The notes under the pieces were generated by a model, which saw only the letters and a program-made list of their open reading frames with translations, did no database searches and had not been told where the DNA came from. Positions 1 to 7,821 of a DNA stretch of 64,000 nt are shown piece by piece (position 1 is the first letter of the stretch; every line of letters starts with the position of its first letter). The translations under genes and the position numbers were made by a program. The stretch is from Aureliella sp046290675 (GTDB lineage: Bacteria > Planctomycetota > Planctomycetia > Pirellulales > Pirellulaceae): contig JBKAHA010000001.1 of the NCBI GenBank assembly GCA_046290675.1, forward strand, positions 1,021,100 to 1,085,099, given 5' to 3'.

Positions 1-670
1 AATGACACACGTTTCCTTGGCTATCCGCGATGACCTGGACTTCAACGTGTCGTGGGCGATCGATGAATTTCTCGAGGTAGACGCCTGCATTGCCGAACGC
101 AGCCTTCGCCTCGGCTTGTGCTTGTTGCAGGGCTGTACGTAGCGTTTGCTCCGACTCAGCGACTCGCATACCTTTGCCACCGCCGCCGGCCGTAGCCTTG
201 ATCAAAACGGGAAAACCGATCGTCTTCGCTGTTTCGACAGCATGCTCTTCGTCGGTGATCAGACCATCACTACCGGGCACAACTGGAACTTCTGCTGCAA
301 TGGCAACGGCCCGAGCCGTATTTTTGTCGCCGAGCTGCTCCATTGCGTCCGGAGAGGGACCAATAAAGTCGAAGTTGTTCGTGCGGCAGATTTCATTGAA
401 CTGCGCGTTTTCGGCCAGAAAACCGTAGCCGGGGTGCACCGCTTCGGCTCCGCTGACTTCAGCAACACTGATCAGCTGTTCAATACGAAGATAACTATCG
501 ATCGATTTTGGGGGGCCGATGCAGAACGCATGGTCAGCATAGCGAACATGCGCGGAATCACGATCAGCCTCACTGAAGACGGCGACCGACTCGATCCCCA
601 TCTCTTTACAAGCACGAACGATACGTAGTGCAATTTCACCACGATTTGCGATTAGAATTCGGTTATACAT
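1..670 (-). CDS. accC: Biotin carboxylase subunit of acetyl-CoA carboxylase, 5' part only
   Basis: This is the N-terminal 223 residues of biotin carboxylase, the ATP-dependent enzyme that carboxylates the biotin on AccB in the first step of fatty acid synthesis. The gene runs off the left edge, so the C-terminus is not visible. The protein opens MYNRILIANRGEIALRI, the typical start of the biotin carboxylase N-terminal domain. It continues with HPGYGFLAEN and the glycine-rich ATP-grasp loop KATAGGGGKGMR. The ATG is at 670. The gene lies downstream of accB on the same strand with a 200-bp spacer. Pyruvate or propionyl-CoA carboxylase homologues share these motifs, but the accB neighbour makes accC the best reading. 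Confidence 0.93.
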   Translation of the reverse strand, partial: MYNRILIANRGEIALRIVRACKEMGIESVAVFSEADRDSAHVRYADHAFCIGPPKSIDSYLRIEQLISVAEVSGAEAVHPGYGFLAENAQFNEICRTNNFDFIGPSPDAMEQLGDKNTARAVAIAAEVPVVPGSDGLITDEEHAVETAKTIGFPVLIKATAGGGGKGMRVAESEQTLRTALQQAQAEAKAAFGNAGVYLEKFIDRPRHVEVQVIADSQGNVCH

Positions 671-870
671 GCCGCGAATTTTAACGGCCGTCACCGAAAC
701 TTGCGAAGGGGTAGGGAACGATTTCCTAGGCCGAGCTTAAGATTCGGCTGGCCTTCGGTTCGATTGCGACAATTGCGTCTGATCCGTCCGCTTGCAGCAG
801 TGTTCCATGGCCTGGACCGAGGCTAACACGCCCCAAGACCGGTATTCAAAGCCTTCGCGAGTGGCTTGCT

Positions 871-1335
871 TTAGCCCTGGGTGTCCACTTTGAAGAGCGG
901 ACGCCCGAAGTCGACCGCTTCCTCGTTCGAAACGAGAATTTCGACGATTGTCCCGCTGATTTCAGCCGGAATCTCGTTAAAGACCTTCATGGCCTCCACG
1001 ATACAGACCACCGTGTCAGCGGAGACTTTCGAGCCAATCTTGACGAAATCGTCCGCGTTCGGATTGGCTTTGCTGTAGAACGTACCCACCATAGGGGCGG
1101 TGATCACCTTGATGTGAGGCCCATCGGCGGCAGGAGCTGGGGATGAATCTGCCGGGGGAGCTACGGGTGCCGCCATCGGTACTGGTGCAGCAGCCACGGG
1201 TCCAACACCACCTCGGACCATCCGAACTTTCTGATCGCTTTGCTGAAGATCAATCTCGCTGAGCCCACGCTCTTCCATGAGGTCAATTAGATCTTTGATG
1301 CGATCGACATTGAAAACATCTTCGCCTTGCGACAT
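871..1335 (-). CDS. accB: Biotin carboxyl carrier protein of acetyl-CoA carboxylase
   Basis: A 154-residue carrier protein that holds biotin and shuttles the carboxyl group between AccC and the carboxyltransferase. The N-terminal 40 residues are charged (RIKDLIDLMEERGLSEIDL). A Pro/Ala linker at about 44-72 follows, then a biotinyl domain with PMVGTFY and the biotinylation motif EAMKVFNEI, where K117 is the attachment site. The usual motif is EAMKMMNEI, so VF replaces the second Met and its neighbour. Length is ordinary for the family. It sits between an upstream M24 peptidase and downstream accC, a gene order seen in many bacteria. Confidence 0.96.
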   Translation of the reverse strand: MSQGEDVFNVDRIKDLIDLMEERGLSEIDLQQSDQKVRMVRGGVGPVAAAPVPMAAPVAPPADSSPAPAADGPHIKVITAPMVGTFYSKANPNADDFVKIGSKVSADTVVCIVEAMKVFNEIPAEISGTIVEILVSNEEAVDFGRPLFKVDTQG

Positions 1336-1484
1336 TGGAATTCCTACATCAAGTCTCGGAAATCAAGTTGTGGGGGGAGTCGACGCACCGTTCAGAAACA
1401 CGAGCGTTTTGGCCGGCTTCACCCGATGAGCGGGCGCAGTATAGTCGATCCGCTGCATTGCAAAAATGGGCGTCTGTCACTTCG

Positions 1485-1595
1485 CAGGGCGAATCAGAGT
1501 TCAAACTTGGAGGACTTTCGCTACGCAAAAACACTAGTTTCCTTGCGCGGAGCGAAAGGCAACCATTAGCTACTTTGAAACTTTGATTTGCCCTG
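1485..1595. mobile_element. MITE-like element, copy B, with perfect 10-bp target-site duplication
   Basis: A 111-bp non-coding element begins CAGGGCGAATC and ends as the inverted form GATTTGCCCTG; the inverted ends extend about 24 bp. It is flanked by an exact 10-bp direct repeat, TGTCACTTCG, at 1475-1484 and 1596-1605. It lies between pepP and accB. The interior differs from copies A and C, so only the termini are shared. No open reading frame of note lies inside. Confidence 0.85.
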
Positions 1596-1709
1596 TGTCA
1601 CTTCGTTCGGCTGGCCAGCGTGCCTAGGACAAGGCATTAACTGCCATTGCCCCTGTATTCCGCACCGATTGCCAGTCGTTCCGTGCAACAGAGGCTGACC
1701 GACGCGGTC

Positions 1710-2831
1710 TTATGCTGTTTCCAGTGAGATTCTGGTGGAATCCAGATCCTTCGGCAGACTGCTCAAGACGCGGCAACCGCTGTCAGTGACTAACACATCG
1801 TCTTCGATGCGAATGCCACCCAGGCCTGGAAAGTAGACGCCAGGTTCGACCGTAATCACCATCCCGGAAACCAGCGGTTGCGGAAAGTTCTTCCCCATTC
1901 GTGGCGACTCATGAATATCGAGTCCGATTCCATGGCCGAGCCCATGGTTAAATCGCTCTTCAACTCCATGCCGTCGTAACACGTCACGTACAACAGCATC
2001 CACTTCCGAACCTTTTACACCGGGGCCAAGCATATCGATGGCGGCGAGCTGAGATTCCAGCACAGCACCATAAGCGTCTTCGATCTCCGTCATGCCTGGT
2101 CCCGTGGTTGGACCGCTAAAGATGAGCCGCGTTAAATCACTTCGGTAGCCTTGGACCGTCGCGCCCCAGTCCACCAGCAGCAAAGGCGACTCAAGGATCT
2201 GATTTCCGCCTGGCTCAGCATGAGGCAGCGCGGCGTTGGCTCCAACTGCCACAATGGGATGGAACGAGCAACCTTCGCCGCCGAGCGTCCGGATACGTGA
2301 CTCAATCGAGAATGCCAACTCCCGTTCGCAATCCTCCGCCCTCAGCTCAGATTTCATATCCACAAATGCGTTTTGCGCGATCTCGACCGCTCTCTCCAAA
2401 AGCGAGATTTCCGATTCATCTTTAATCGCCCGCAACGACTCGACGGCTTGCGACGTGGGCATCAGCTCGCAAGAGCAAGCTTCCTTCAGTCGCTGATACA
2501 AGTCGTAAGTCACGTGCTGCGACTCGAAACCCATTCGACTCAACTTCCGGGCATTGATCTGTTCTGCCGTGACGACATCAAGAACTTCGCTCGGAGCTCT
2601 GATGTGCGTCGCCAAACCGGGACACTGCCGCTGAATCTGCTCTTGATAGCGAGGATCGCTAATCAAAAGTGCAGCCTGGTCACCACTGGAGCTGATGAGC
2701 AGGTAGCTGCTATCCCCTGTAAATCCAGTCAAATAACGGACGTTGTTTTCGGACGTCACGAGTAGCGAATCACACTCGCCCAACTCATCCCGTACTTGCT
2801 CGCGACGCGTTGCGTAATCTGGTTGATTCAT
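1710..2831 (-). CDS. pepP: M24-family Xaa-Pro aminopeptidase
   Basis: A 373-residue cytosolic metallopeptidase expected to remove N-terminal residues preceding proline. The N-terminal half is a creatinase-like domain (SLLVTSENNVRYLTGFTGDS). The C-terminal half is the pita-bread catalytic fold with the metal-binding stretches VDWGATVQGYRSDLTR, GLGHGIGLDIHE, VITVEPGVY and RIEDDVLV, which carry the expected Asp, Asp, His, Glu and Glu ligands. Length matches the short, PepQ/YpdF-like branch. The ATG at 2831 is preceded by no strong ribosome site. accB and accC follow on the same strand, though a mobile element separates them. The symbol pepP is by family, not by demonstrated specificity. Confidence 0.9.
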   Translation of the reverse strand: MNQPDYATRREQVRDELGECDSLLVTSENNVRYLTGFTGDSSYLLISSSGDQAALLISDPRYQEQIQRQCPGLATHIRAPSEVLDVVTAEQINARKLSRMGFESQHVTYDLYQRLKEACSCELMPTSQAVESLRAIKDESEISLLERAVEIAQNAFVDMKSELRAEDCERELAFSIESRIRTLGGEGCSFHPIVAVGANAALPHAEPGGNQILESPLLLVDWGATVQGYRSDLTRLIFSGPTTGPGMTEIEDAYGAVLESQLAAIDMLGPGVKGSEVDAVVRDVLRRHGVEERFNHGLGHGIGLDIHESPRMGKNFPQPLVSGMVITVEPGVYFPGLGGIRIEDDVLVTDSGCRVLSSLPKDLDSTRISLETA

Positions 2832-2936
2832 TTCTGAGTGACTTCGAGTCGAGTTGACGGTTCATTGGCAAGCCAAGTGCTGTTGGCTGAGGATACCGGA
2901 CCTCTCTGCGCAGCGGAAGCGAACGTGTCGCAAACA

Positions 2937-3091
2937 CAGGGCTAATCCAAGTTTGAATTTAGGCAGTTTCGCCATTGAGCCGCTGACCCAACGCTGTCTC
3001 CTACGCTGCCCCTACGGCAACGGGTTTCATGACGCACCCGGCCGCTAACGCGCGCGGCTCATGCCCTAGATTGAAACTTGGATTGGCCCTG
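2937..3091. mobile_element. MITE-like element, copy A, with perfect 10-bp target-site duplication
   Basis: A 155-bp element begins CAGGGCTAATCCAAGTTTGA and ends as the inverted form CCAAGTTTCAAT... read from the other strand, closing with GATTGGCCCTG. It is flanked by the exact direct repeat GTCGCAAACA at 2927-2936 and 3092-3101. Its interior matches copy C in reverse orientation, including CGGGTTTCATGACGCACCCG. It occupies most of the 640-bp gap between pepP and the nrtS-like gene. The rest of that gap (2832-2926 and 3102-3471) shows no gene. Confidence 0.88.
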
Positions 3092-3471
3092 GTCGCAAAC
3101 ACACGTGATTCGGGAGACCGGTTCGATCATTCCCCGATCGCGTGTGGTTTCAGCTGAGGCGTTGGGCCCGAGCCACTGGACCATTAATCCTAGAAATGGG
3201 GCGGGCCATGGAAGATTGATTCAAGTGTGAAGGGATCCAAACGGTCAGGGAAGCGATGGATCTGACTTGCGAAAAAACTCAACGATGCTGTAAGGCCGAA
3301 TCGGCATCGAACGTCTATCCGATAGGGGCGAGCATCAAGCCCGGTTGTAAAGGTGAAGCTCGGTCGTATCCAGGACTACGTGCTAATTCCTTCCCCGGAT
3401 TACATTCCCACGCGACCAGTCACTCCGGCAAGAATCCGGGCTTTGATTGAGCCCGCCATAAGCTGATTCCG

Positions 3472-3840
3472 ATGAATGAAAACTTCGATGAAAACATCGA
3501 CATGCCGATGAGCTCGACCCCGGAAGCCGCTTCCCAGCTGGATACGGCAACGGACCAGCCTGTTGAGACCGATCATGCTGAGAAATCGTCCTGGGCTGCC
3601 ACCACATCCGCAGCCTTTGCCATCGCCACGGAATGGAAAGTGGTCCGGCGGTCGCTCTTGTTCGCCTTTGGCGTCGGTTCCATCCTGATCGCCATCAATC
3701 ATGGGAGCGGGCTGCTAGCCGGACACGCGGATCCAGCCTGCTTAGTTCGGTGTGGCCTGACAATGCTAGTGCCCTACTGCGTCTCCACGCTCTCCTGCGT
3801 TCTGACACGTCTCGATCTAGCAGCAACGTGCTCAAAATAG
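3472..3840 (+). CDS. NrtS-like small membrane protein (putative nitrate/nitrite transporter)
   Basis: A 122-residue protein with a disordered acidic N-terminus of about 50 residues and two predicted membrane segments (about 60-80 and 90-112). The core resembles the short NrtS family of marine bacteria: SILIAINHGSGLLAG followed by LTMLVPYCVSTLS, where family members show INHGD..L.G and LTY.VPYCVSTYS. NrtS is reported as a nitrate/nitrite uptake protein. No other nitrogen-assimilation gene lies nearby, so the substrate is inferred from family only. The N-terminal extension is longer than I would expect; an internal start at the second Met (3502) is possible. Confidence 0.7.
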   Translation: MNENFDENIDMPMSSTPEAASQLDTATDQPVETDHAEKSSWAATTSAAFAIATEWKVVRRSLLFAFGVGSILIAINHGSGLLAGHADPACLVRCGLTMLVPYCVSTLSCVLTRLDLAATCSK

Positions 3841-3986
3841 ACCCTATGCCCAATCGAATGGGGCACCTATCCGAGATTGCCGCACTTTACATCCCTTCGC
3901 GAACCGTGCCGTACATTGCGAGGAAAGGTCGGAGGACCGTCTCTAGCGCGAAGCGTGGATAAGCCGAAGCCTACGCTTGCGCAGCA

Positions 3987-4018
3987 AAAAAGGCCGCAGA
4001 TGGACTCCGCGGCCTTTC
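3987..4018 (-). terminator. Rho-independent terminator for the Cys-rich protein gene
   Basis: A perfect 9-bp stem (AAAGGCCGC / GCGGCCTTT) with an 11-base loop, read on the minus strand, is followed by a run of T. It lies about 50 bases past the stop codon of the 4071-4421 gene, the right place for its terminator. Confidence 0.8.
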
Positions 4019-4070
4019 GGTAGATCAGATCTGCGGGGCTATCCCGCGGTCGAACTTGAACGTCGCCAGA

Positions 4071-4421
4071 CTAGCGAACCTTAGCACCACGCTTGGTGAG
4101 CACAACTTCGACACATTCGCCACAAGGGAACTTGTAGGTCAAGATCTTGCGACCAAGGAAGCCCTTCTTCCAGCCAGCGAGGCATGGAGTTTGGCACTTG
4201 CAGCATGCCGGAAGGCAAGCCGAAACCTTGTGCTTCACGCATGGGTCACAAGGGTCGACAACACACCAATCGACGCACACTGGCGGTGGTGGCGGAGGTG
4301 TGCAGCAAGTTACGCAGCAGTCGCTAGCACATTGGCCAGCATCAGCAACAGGAGCCATTGCGATAGCCGCAACGGCAAAAAGACTCGCAAGAGTCAACGC
4401 AAGGCGTTTCGAACGGATCAT
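4071..4421 (-). CDS. Secreted cysteine-rich protein of unknown function
   Basis: A 116-residue protein with a signal peptide (MIRSKRLALTLASLFAV, cleavage probably after ADA). The mature part of about 88 residues holds about 15 cysteines in patterns such as CASDCCVTCC, CVDWCVVDPCDPC and CLPACCKCQTPC, plus a run of six prolines. It ends in a more ordinary segment, PCGECVEVVLTKRG. Start: the ATG at 4421 is preceded by AGAGAG, better than the in-frame TTG at 4436. Such a protein could be disulfide-crosslinked in the envelope or bind metal; neither is shown. I do not recognise a named family. A strong terminator follows. Confidence 0.75.
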   Translation of the reverse strand: MIRSKRLALTLASLFAVAAIAMAPVADAGQCASDCCVTCCTPPPPPPVCVDWCVVDPCDPCVKHKVSACLPACCKCQTPCLAGWKKGFLGRKILTYKFPCGECVEVVLTKRGAKVR

Positions 4422-4975
4422 GATTCTCTCTTTCAATGATCAGGGTTATCAGAGGCACAACGCTGTGTCTCAAACTGGTTTTCCATCCAAACTGTAGGTT
4501 CTGGCTCCGCTGCGGAGCGTAGAAGCCGAAGTTTTAACACGAACCATGTAGTATTTGCCGTCAGAGTCGGCCCAAAGCGCCTTTATTGACGGAATTTCGA
4601 CGCGAGATCGCCTCCTCGACGGCTCGAAAAGCGCCCAAACACCCCATTCCTCCTGCAAAGAAGCTGACGGGGTCCAAGATTTGGACTCTTTTCCACAGCG
4701 GCAAACAGCCCGGATACTTTGATGGGATTGCCAATGTCCGTTTCAAGCGGCCAGCAATCTGCCGGAATTATCCCAGATAGGACGATCAGCCCAACTACTA
4801 GTCTCTGCGTAGGCTCCCAAAATCCCCAGCCGGCACGAAAAAAGCCAACAGAACAGGGTCCGCTGGCCTTTTATCCGAAGAGTCTTTTCTGAATGTGGGC
4901 CAAGGCTACCTAGGCATTTGGGAAGACGAACTCGCTAATCTGAATAAGGGGTGATCTTCGGGGAAGAAACTGAGC
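4422..4975. other. Non-coding spacer
   Basis: A spacer of about 550 bp between the Cys-rich gene and the lipoprotein pair. Apart from the candidate terminator at 4838-4871 I see no gene. Two overlapping minus-strand reading frames (about 4470-4746) would join only through a frameshift and were not accepted. Confidence 0.6.
4838..4871 (-). terminator. Candidate terminator for the lipoprotein pair
   Basis: On the minus strand an imperfect hairpin (AAAGGCCAGC pairing with GTTGGCTTT, one bulge and one mismatch) runs into six T. It lies about 100 bases past the stop at 4976. It is weaker than the other terminators in the window. Confidence 0.4.
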
Positions 4976-5689
4976 CTACGCGTCGTCCGTGCTCTCAGGC
5001 TCCGAGGAAGAAACCGTGGTGCTAGAGCCATCACCTTCGCTACCTGTGGCAGGAGACATCATTGTTTCTTGCGGTGGTAAGAACGGAGCAGGAGCGACGT
5101 CGTCCGTTTCCAAGTCCGAATCGGTGCTTGGTCCTCCGCCCGCTTTCTTCACACGCTCTACCACTGTCCGCGCATACTCTTCGGCTGCAGATTCAGACAA
5201 TACGTGGATCGAAGAAGCGTTGATGATCAAGAGATCGCCAACCATTTCCACTTGGCCAGTCGCGACGATGTCGTCATTCTTCTTCAGCTTCAGCAGATCA
5301 CGAGCGGAGCCTGCGACTGGAGAACCATCTTCTCCCAAAATCTGCACAATGCCGGTGGCTGCATTCTCCATTTCGCGTTTGCAAAATGGGCAATCCCCTG
5401 GATCGTCATGCTTGTGCCCTGGTTTCGGAACTTCGATGACGCTAAACGAGGCTTTCTCGGGATCGAAGGGATCCATTCCGTCTGCAAAAATTCTCCCGAC
5501 AACGGTCATCTCGCCGTCGCCTTGAAATTCAGCGTAGGCTTCTGCCAACGAAAGCAACGATTCGGGCTGTTCGGTTACCAGAACGGCACTACGAATCGCC
5601 GACGAATCGACCGTTACCGTCTCCGAGCCAGGCTGACATCCGACAGATAGAATCCCGATCCCAATAAGCATCCAAGCGCGGTTGATCAT
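4976..5689 (-). CDS. Lipoprotein with a CxxC motif, unknown function
   Basis: A 237-residue lipoprotein: the signal ends in the lipobox LSVGC, so Cys18 would be lipidated. The middle carries PGHKHDDPGDCPFCKRE, a His/Cys cluster (HxH then CPFC) that could hold zinc or iron. It is followed by a short region, LLKLKKNDDIVATGQVEM, with the look of an OB-like beta barrel. The C-terminus is Pro/Ser/Thr-rich and disordered. The start codon overlaps the stop of the upstream gene (ATGA), so the two lipoproteins are translationally coupled. I do not recognise a named domain; metal binding is an inference from the motif. Confidence 0.8.
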   Translation of the reverse strand: MINRAWMLIGIGILSVGCQPGSETVTVDSSAIRSAVLVTEQPESLLSLAEAYAEFQGDGEMTVVGRIFADGMDPFDPEKASFSVIEVPKPGHKHDDPGDCPFCKREMENAATGIVQILGEDGSPVAGSARDLLKLKKNDDIVATGQVEMVGDLLIINASSIHVLSESAAEEYARTVVERVKKAGGGPSTDSDLETDDVAPAPFLPPQETMMSPATGSEGDGSSTTVSSSEPESTDDA

Positions 5690-6162
5690 TTGGTCGCTAG
5701 CTCCGTAAGGGTTTTCATCGCTTCGGTAATTTTGTCTAGAGTTGGGCTCAAATCGGGCTCTTCGCCCTCTTTGTCAGATGAGCCGATACCGTGGAGCAGC
5801 CCATCTAACTCACCGAAACAGCTGGTCAAAGAATCGAGAGCAGTTGCAAACGGCTCCTTTTCCTCTTCCGGCAGGTCGGTTGCTAACTCGGCCGCCGACG
5901 TCAGTGTATGCCCAACATCGTGGAGGACTCCATGTGCGTCATCCGGCGTGCCTGCATCGAAGGCTGTTTTGATGGTCTCGCACTGCTCTGCAAGCATCTC
6001 AATCGCTTCGCCAAGGCTCTCAGGATGGTCGTGAGCATGCCCCGTATTCGCCGTAACCGCGGAATCGTCCGCTGGCGGCGGACTGCAACCAAGGGAACCG
6101 ATCGCCAAAATGCCACTGACTAATACGGCAACCAAGTGCCCGGAGTTTGTTCGTTGTTTCAT
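5686..6162 (-). CDS. Small lipoprotein coupled to the CxxC lipoprotein
   Basis: A 158-residue lipoprotein starting at the ATG at 6162 (MKQRTNSGHL), with the lipobox IGSLGC. The longer frame to 6360 adds a sequence with no signal peptide and was not used. The mature protein begins with a His-rich patch (GHAHDHPES). It then forms an alpha-helical region with regularly spaced acidic and hydrophobic residues (AIEMLAEQCETIKTAFDAG and DKITEAMKTLTELATK), suggesting a helical bundle. Its stop codon overlaps the next start. The His-rich patch and the CxxC partner hint at a shared metal-related role, but no family was recognised. Confidence 0.75.
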   Translation of the reverse strand: MKQRTNSGHLVAVLVSGILAIGSLGCSPPPADDSAVTANTGHAHDHPESLGEAIEMLAEQCETIKTAFDAGTPDDAHGVLHDVGHTLTSAAELATDLPEEEKEPFATALDSLTSCFGELDGLLHGIGSSDKEGEEPDLSPTLDKITEAMKTLTELATK

Positions 6163-6643
6163 TTGAAGGACTTTCAGAGTCAATATCGGAATGCATCTGT
6201 CATCGATGCCGTTCAATTGTAGTGAGTTCGCCACTTTCCGCATCGCCGACCTCCCCAGATTGGGCCGTTCACCCCAATTCCGCCTTTTTACCGCCCTCGA
6301 GCCCAATGTCCAATGCATGCGACGCCCGGCCTCTGACGTTCGCAGCACCATCTCGCCCACCGAGCTTCTGTTGACGAACGCCAGGGCGAACTTGGATCAA
6401 AGAAAGCTTCAAAACTGGGCGAAGGCCCGCGAAATGCACGCCGCGATCTGTAAGGCGCGGCACCATCCTTGCGTCTTCTAGGTAGACACGTCAGAAGTGC
6501 AGGCGAAGGTGATCCTGCAGGAGATGCACGTTGGAGGCGAACCCACATCTTCACGCCCCCACACGCAACCTTGTGTTTCCGGATTGCCTAACAGCAGGCA
6601 CCAATGTCAAAGCAAATGTTCCCGATCGTAGAGAAGGAGAGGA
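6163..6643. other. Non-coding spacer upstream of trxA
   Basis: About 480 bp separate the divergent lipoprotein operon and trxA. I found no convincing reading frame, RNA or repeat. A ribosome site AAGGAGAGG just before 6644 belongs to trxA. Confidence 0.5.
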
Positions 6644-6970
6644 ATGATGGCTGCTTCCAAAGTAGATGATCGCAATTTTGAACAAGAAGTATTGGGTGCC
6701 AAGGTACCGGTCCTCGTGGATTTCTGGGCACCTTGGTGCGGGCCATGCCGCATGATGGGTGGCGTAGTCGAGGAACTTGCCAACGAGCTGGAAGGCCGTG
6801 CGAAGGTCGTCAAGGTCAATGTGGACGAAGCTCCCGAGATGGCGGCTCGATTTGGAGTCCAGTCCATCCCGGCATTTAAAGTGTTTCACGAGGGCGAGGT
6901 ACAGGGCCAGCAAGTTGGCGTTGTACCCAAGCAATCCCTGCTAGATCTGGTTGAACCTCGCGTGAATTAG
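6644..6970 (+). CDS. trxA: Thioredoxin
   Basis: A 108-residue cytosolic thioredoxin that reduces protein disulfides. The active site is WCGPC with Cys32 and Cys35. The conserved FWAPWC, the cis-proline segment VQSIPAFKVF and the helix around VDEAPEMAARFGV are all present, and length is canonical. An AAGGAGAGG ribosome site lies 5-10 bases upstream of the ATG pair at 6644 and 6647, so translation could begin at either Met. It appears monocistronic; a hairpin follows at 6989-7019. Confidence 0.95.
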   Translation: MMAASKVDDRNFEQEVLGAKVPVLVDFWAPWCGPCRMMGGVVEELANELEGRAKVVKVNVDEAPEMAARFGVQSIPAFKVFHEGEVQGQQVGVVPKQSLLDLVEPRVN

Positions 6971-6988
6971 ATGTACGTGCGACTTGGT

Positions 6989-7019
6989 CTACGGCATTGT
7001 GCTGATCCAGATGCCGTAG
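6989..7019 (+). terminator. Hairpin downstream of trxA
   Basis: A perfect 9-bp inverted repeat (CTACGGCAT / ATGCCGTAG) with a 13-base loop lies 19 bases past the trxA stop. There is no T run after it, so it may protect the 3' end rather than act as a classic intrinsic terminator. Confidence 0.4.
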
Positions 7020-7107
7020 GCCGCATTCATCCAAAAGAACCACCTCGTGGTCATGGGGCAAGCTGCCGAAAGAACAAGGGGTGTCATCAGAGAAATAAGG
7101 ACAGCTC

Positions 7108-7602
7108 GTGAGCAGGGCAGATTCGAATAGCATACCGCCAATTACAGGCGTCGCGGAAATTGTACTGAGCGTGGCGGACCTGCCGGCCATGCGCGAGTTT
7201 TACACTCAAGTCCTTGGTTTCCATCTGCACAGCGAGTTGTCGATGGAATCGGCGGAGCCCGATCCAGATGGCGTCCCAACGATCAGCTTTCTAACGATTG
7301 CTGACACAGGCACGCCGCTTGGAAACGGCGGTCACCCTCAGATGTTGGTACTCATCGATCATGCGCGGCATTGGTTCGCCAAGTCGCGTTTCATTGGGCA
7401 TGACGTCAAGCGTTCGACCCTGAATCACCTTGCTTTTGAAATCCCACCAGAAACACGTGAAGCGCACCTAAATCGACTTCATCTGCTTGGCGTCGAAACG
7501 ACACTGGCCGAATTCCCGAACATGAATGCAAAAGCAATTTTCTTTTCTGATCCCGAAGGCAACACGCTCGAGCTCATTTCGCACTTTCAGTTCAAAGCCT
7601 AA
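7108..7602 (+). CDS. VOC-family (glyoxalase/dioxygenase fold) protein
   Basis: A 164-residue protein of the vicinal-oxygen-chelate superfamily, which covers glyoxalase I, extradiol dioxygenases and resistance proteins. It begins with the first beta-alpha-beta unit, GVAEIVLSVADLPAMREFYTQVLGF. It ends with FFSDPEGNTLELISHF, which carries the usual C-terminal metal-ligand glutamate; NHLAFEI supplies a central His. The start is GTG at 7108, preceded by AAGGA at a good distance. The substrate cannot be read from the sequence. Confidence 0.85.
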   Translation: MSRADSNSIPPITGVAEIVLSVADLPAMREFYTQVLGFHLHSELSMESAEPDPDGVPTISFLTIADTGTPLGNGGHPQMLVLIDHARHWFAKSRFIGHDVKRSTLNHLAFEIPPETREAHLNRLHLLGVETTLAEFPNMNAKAIFFSDPEGNTLELISHFQFKA

Positions 7603-7821
7603 CGATCAAGTTGTCGCCTTTAAGATCGGAGCAACGCCGGAGTCTCGCCAGTGAGGGTTCGACCGAAAAATATTTACCCTAACCCTCTGCAGGGCCGGAC
7701 GTAAAAAACAGCCACCCGCAGATACAGTGCATCACTATGTTCTTCAGAATCCAACCTAGTGTTATGAAGTGGGGGTGAAGACAACGAGGGACTCCAGTCT
7801 TCACATATAGGGTTCACAGCA

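Noticed and set aside
3110..3140. GGTTCGAT-like T-loop suggesting a tRNA
   Set aside because: No cloverleaf or acceptor stem could be formed around it.
4470..4746. Two overlapping minus-strand frames that together might form a small membrane protein gene
   Set aside because: They join only through a frameshift, have no recognised homology, and neither has a ribosome site.
7445..7470. AAACACGTGAAGC as a possible parS site
   Set aside because: It lies in a VOC coding region and only half matches the parS palindrome.
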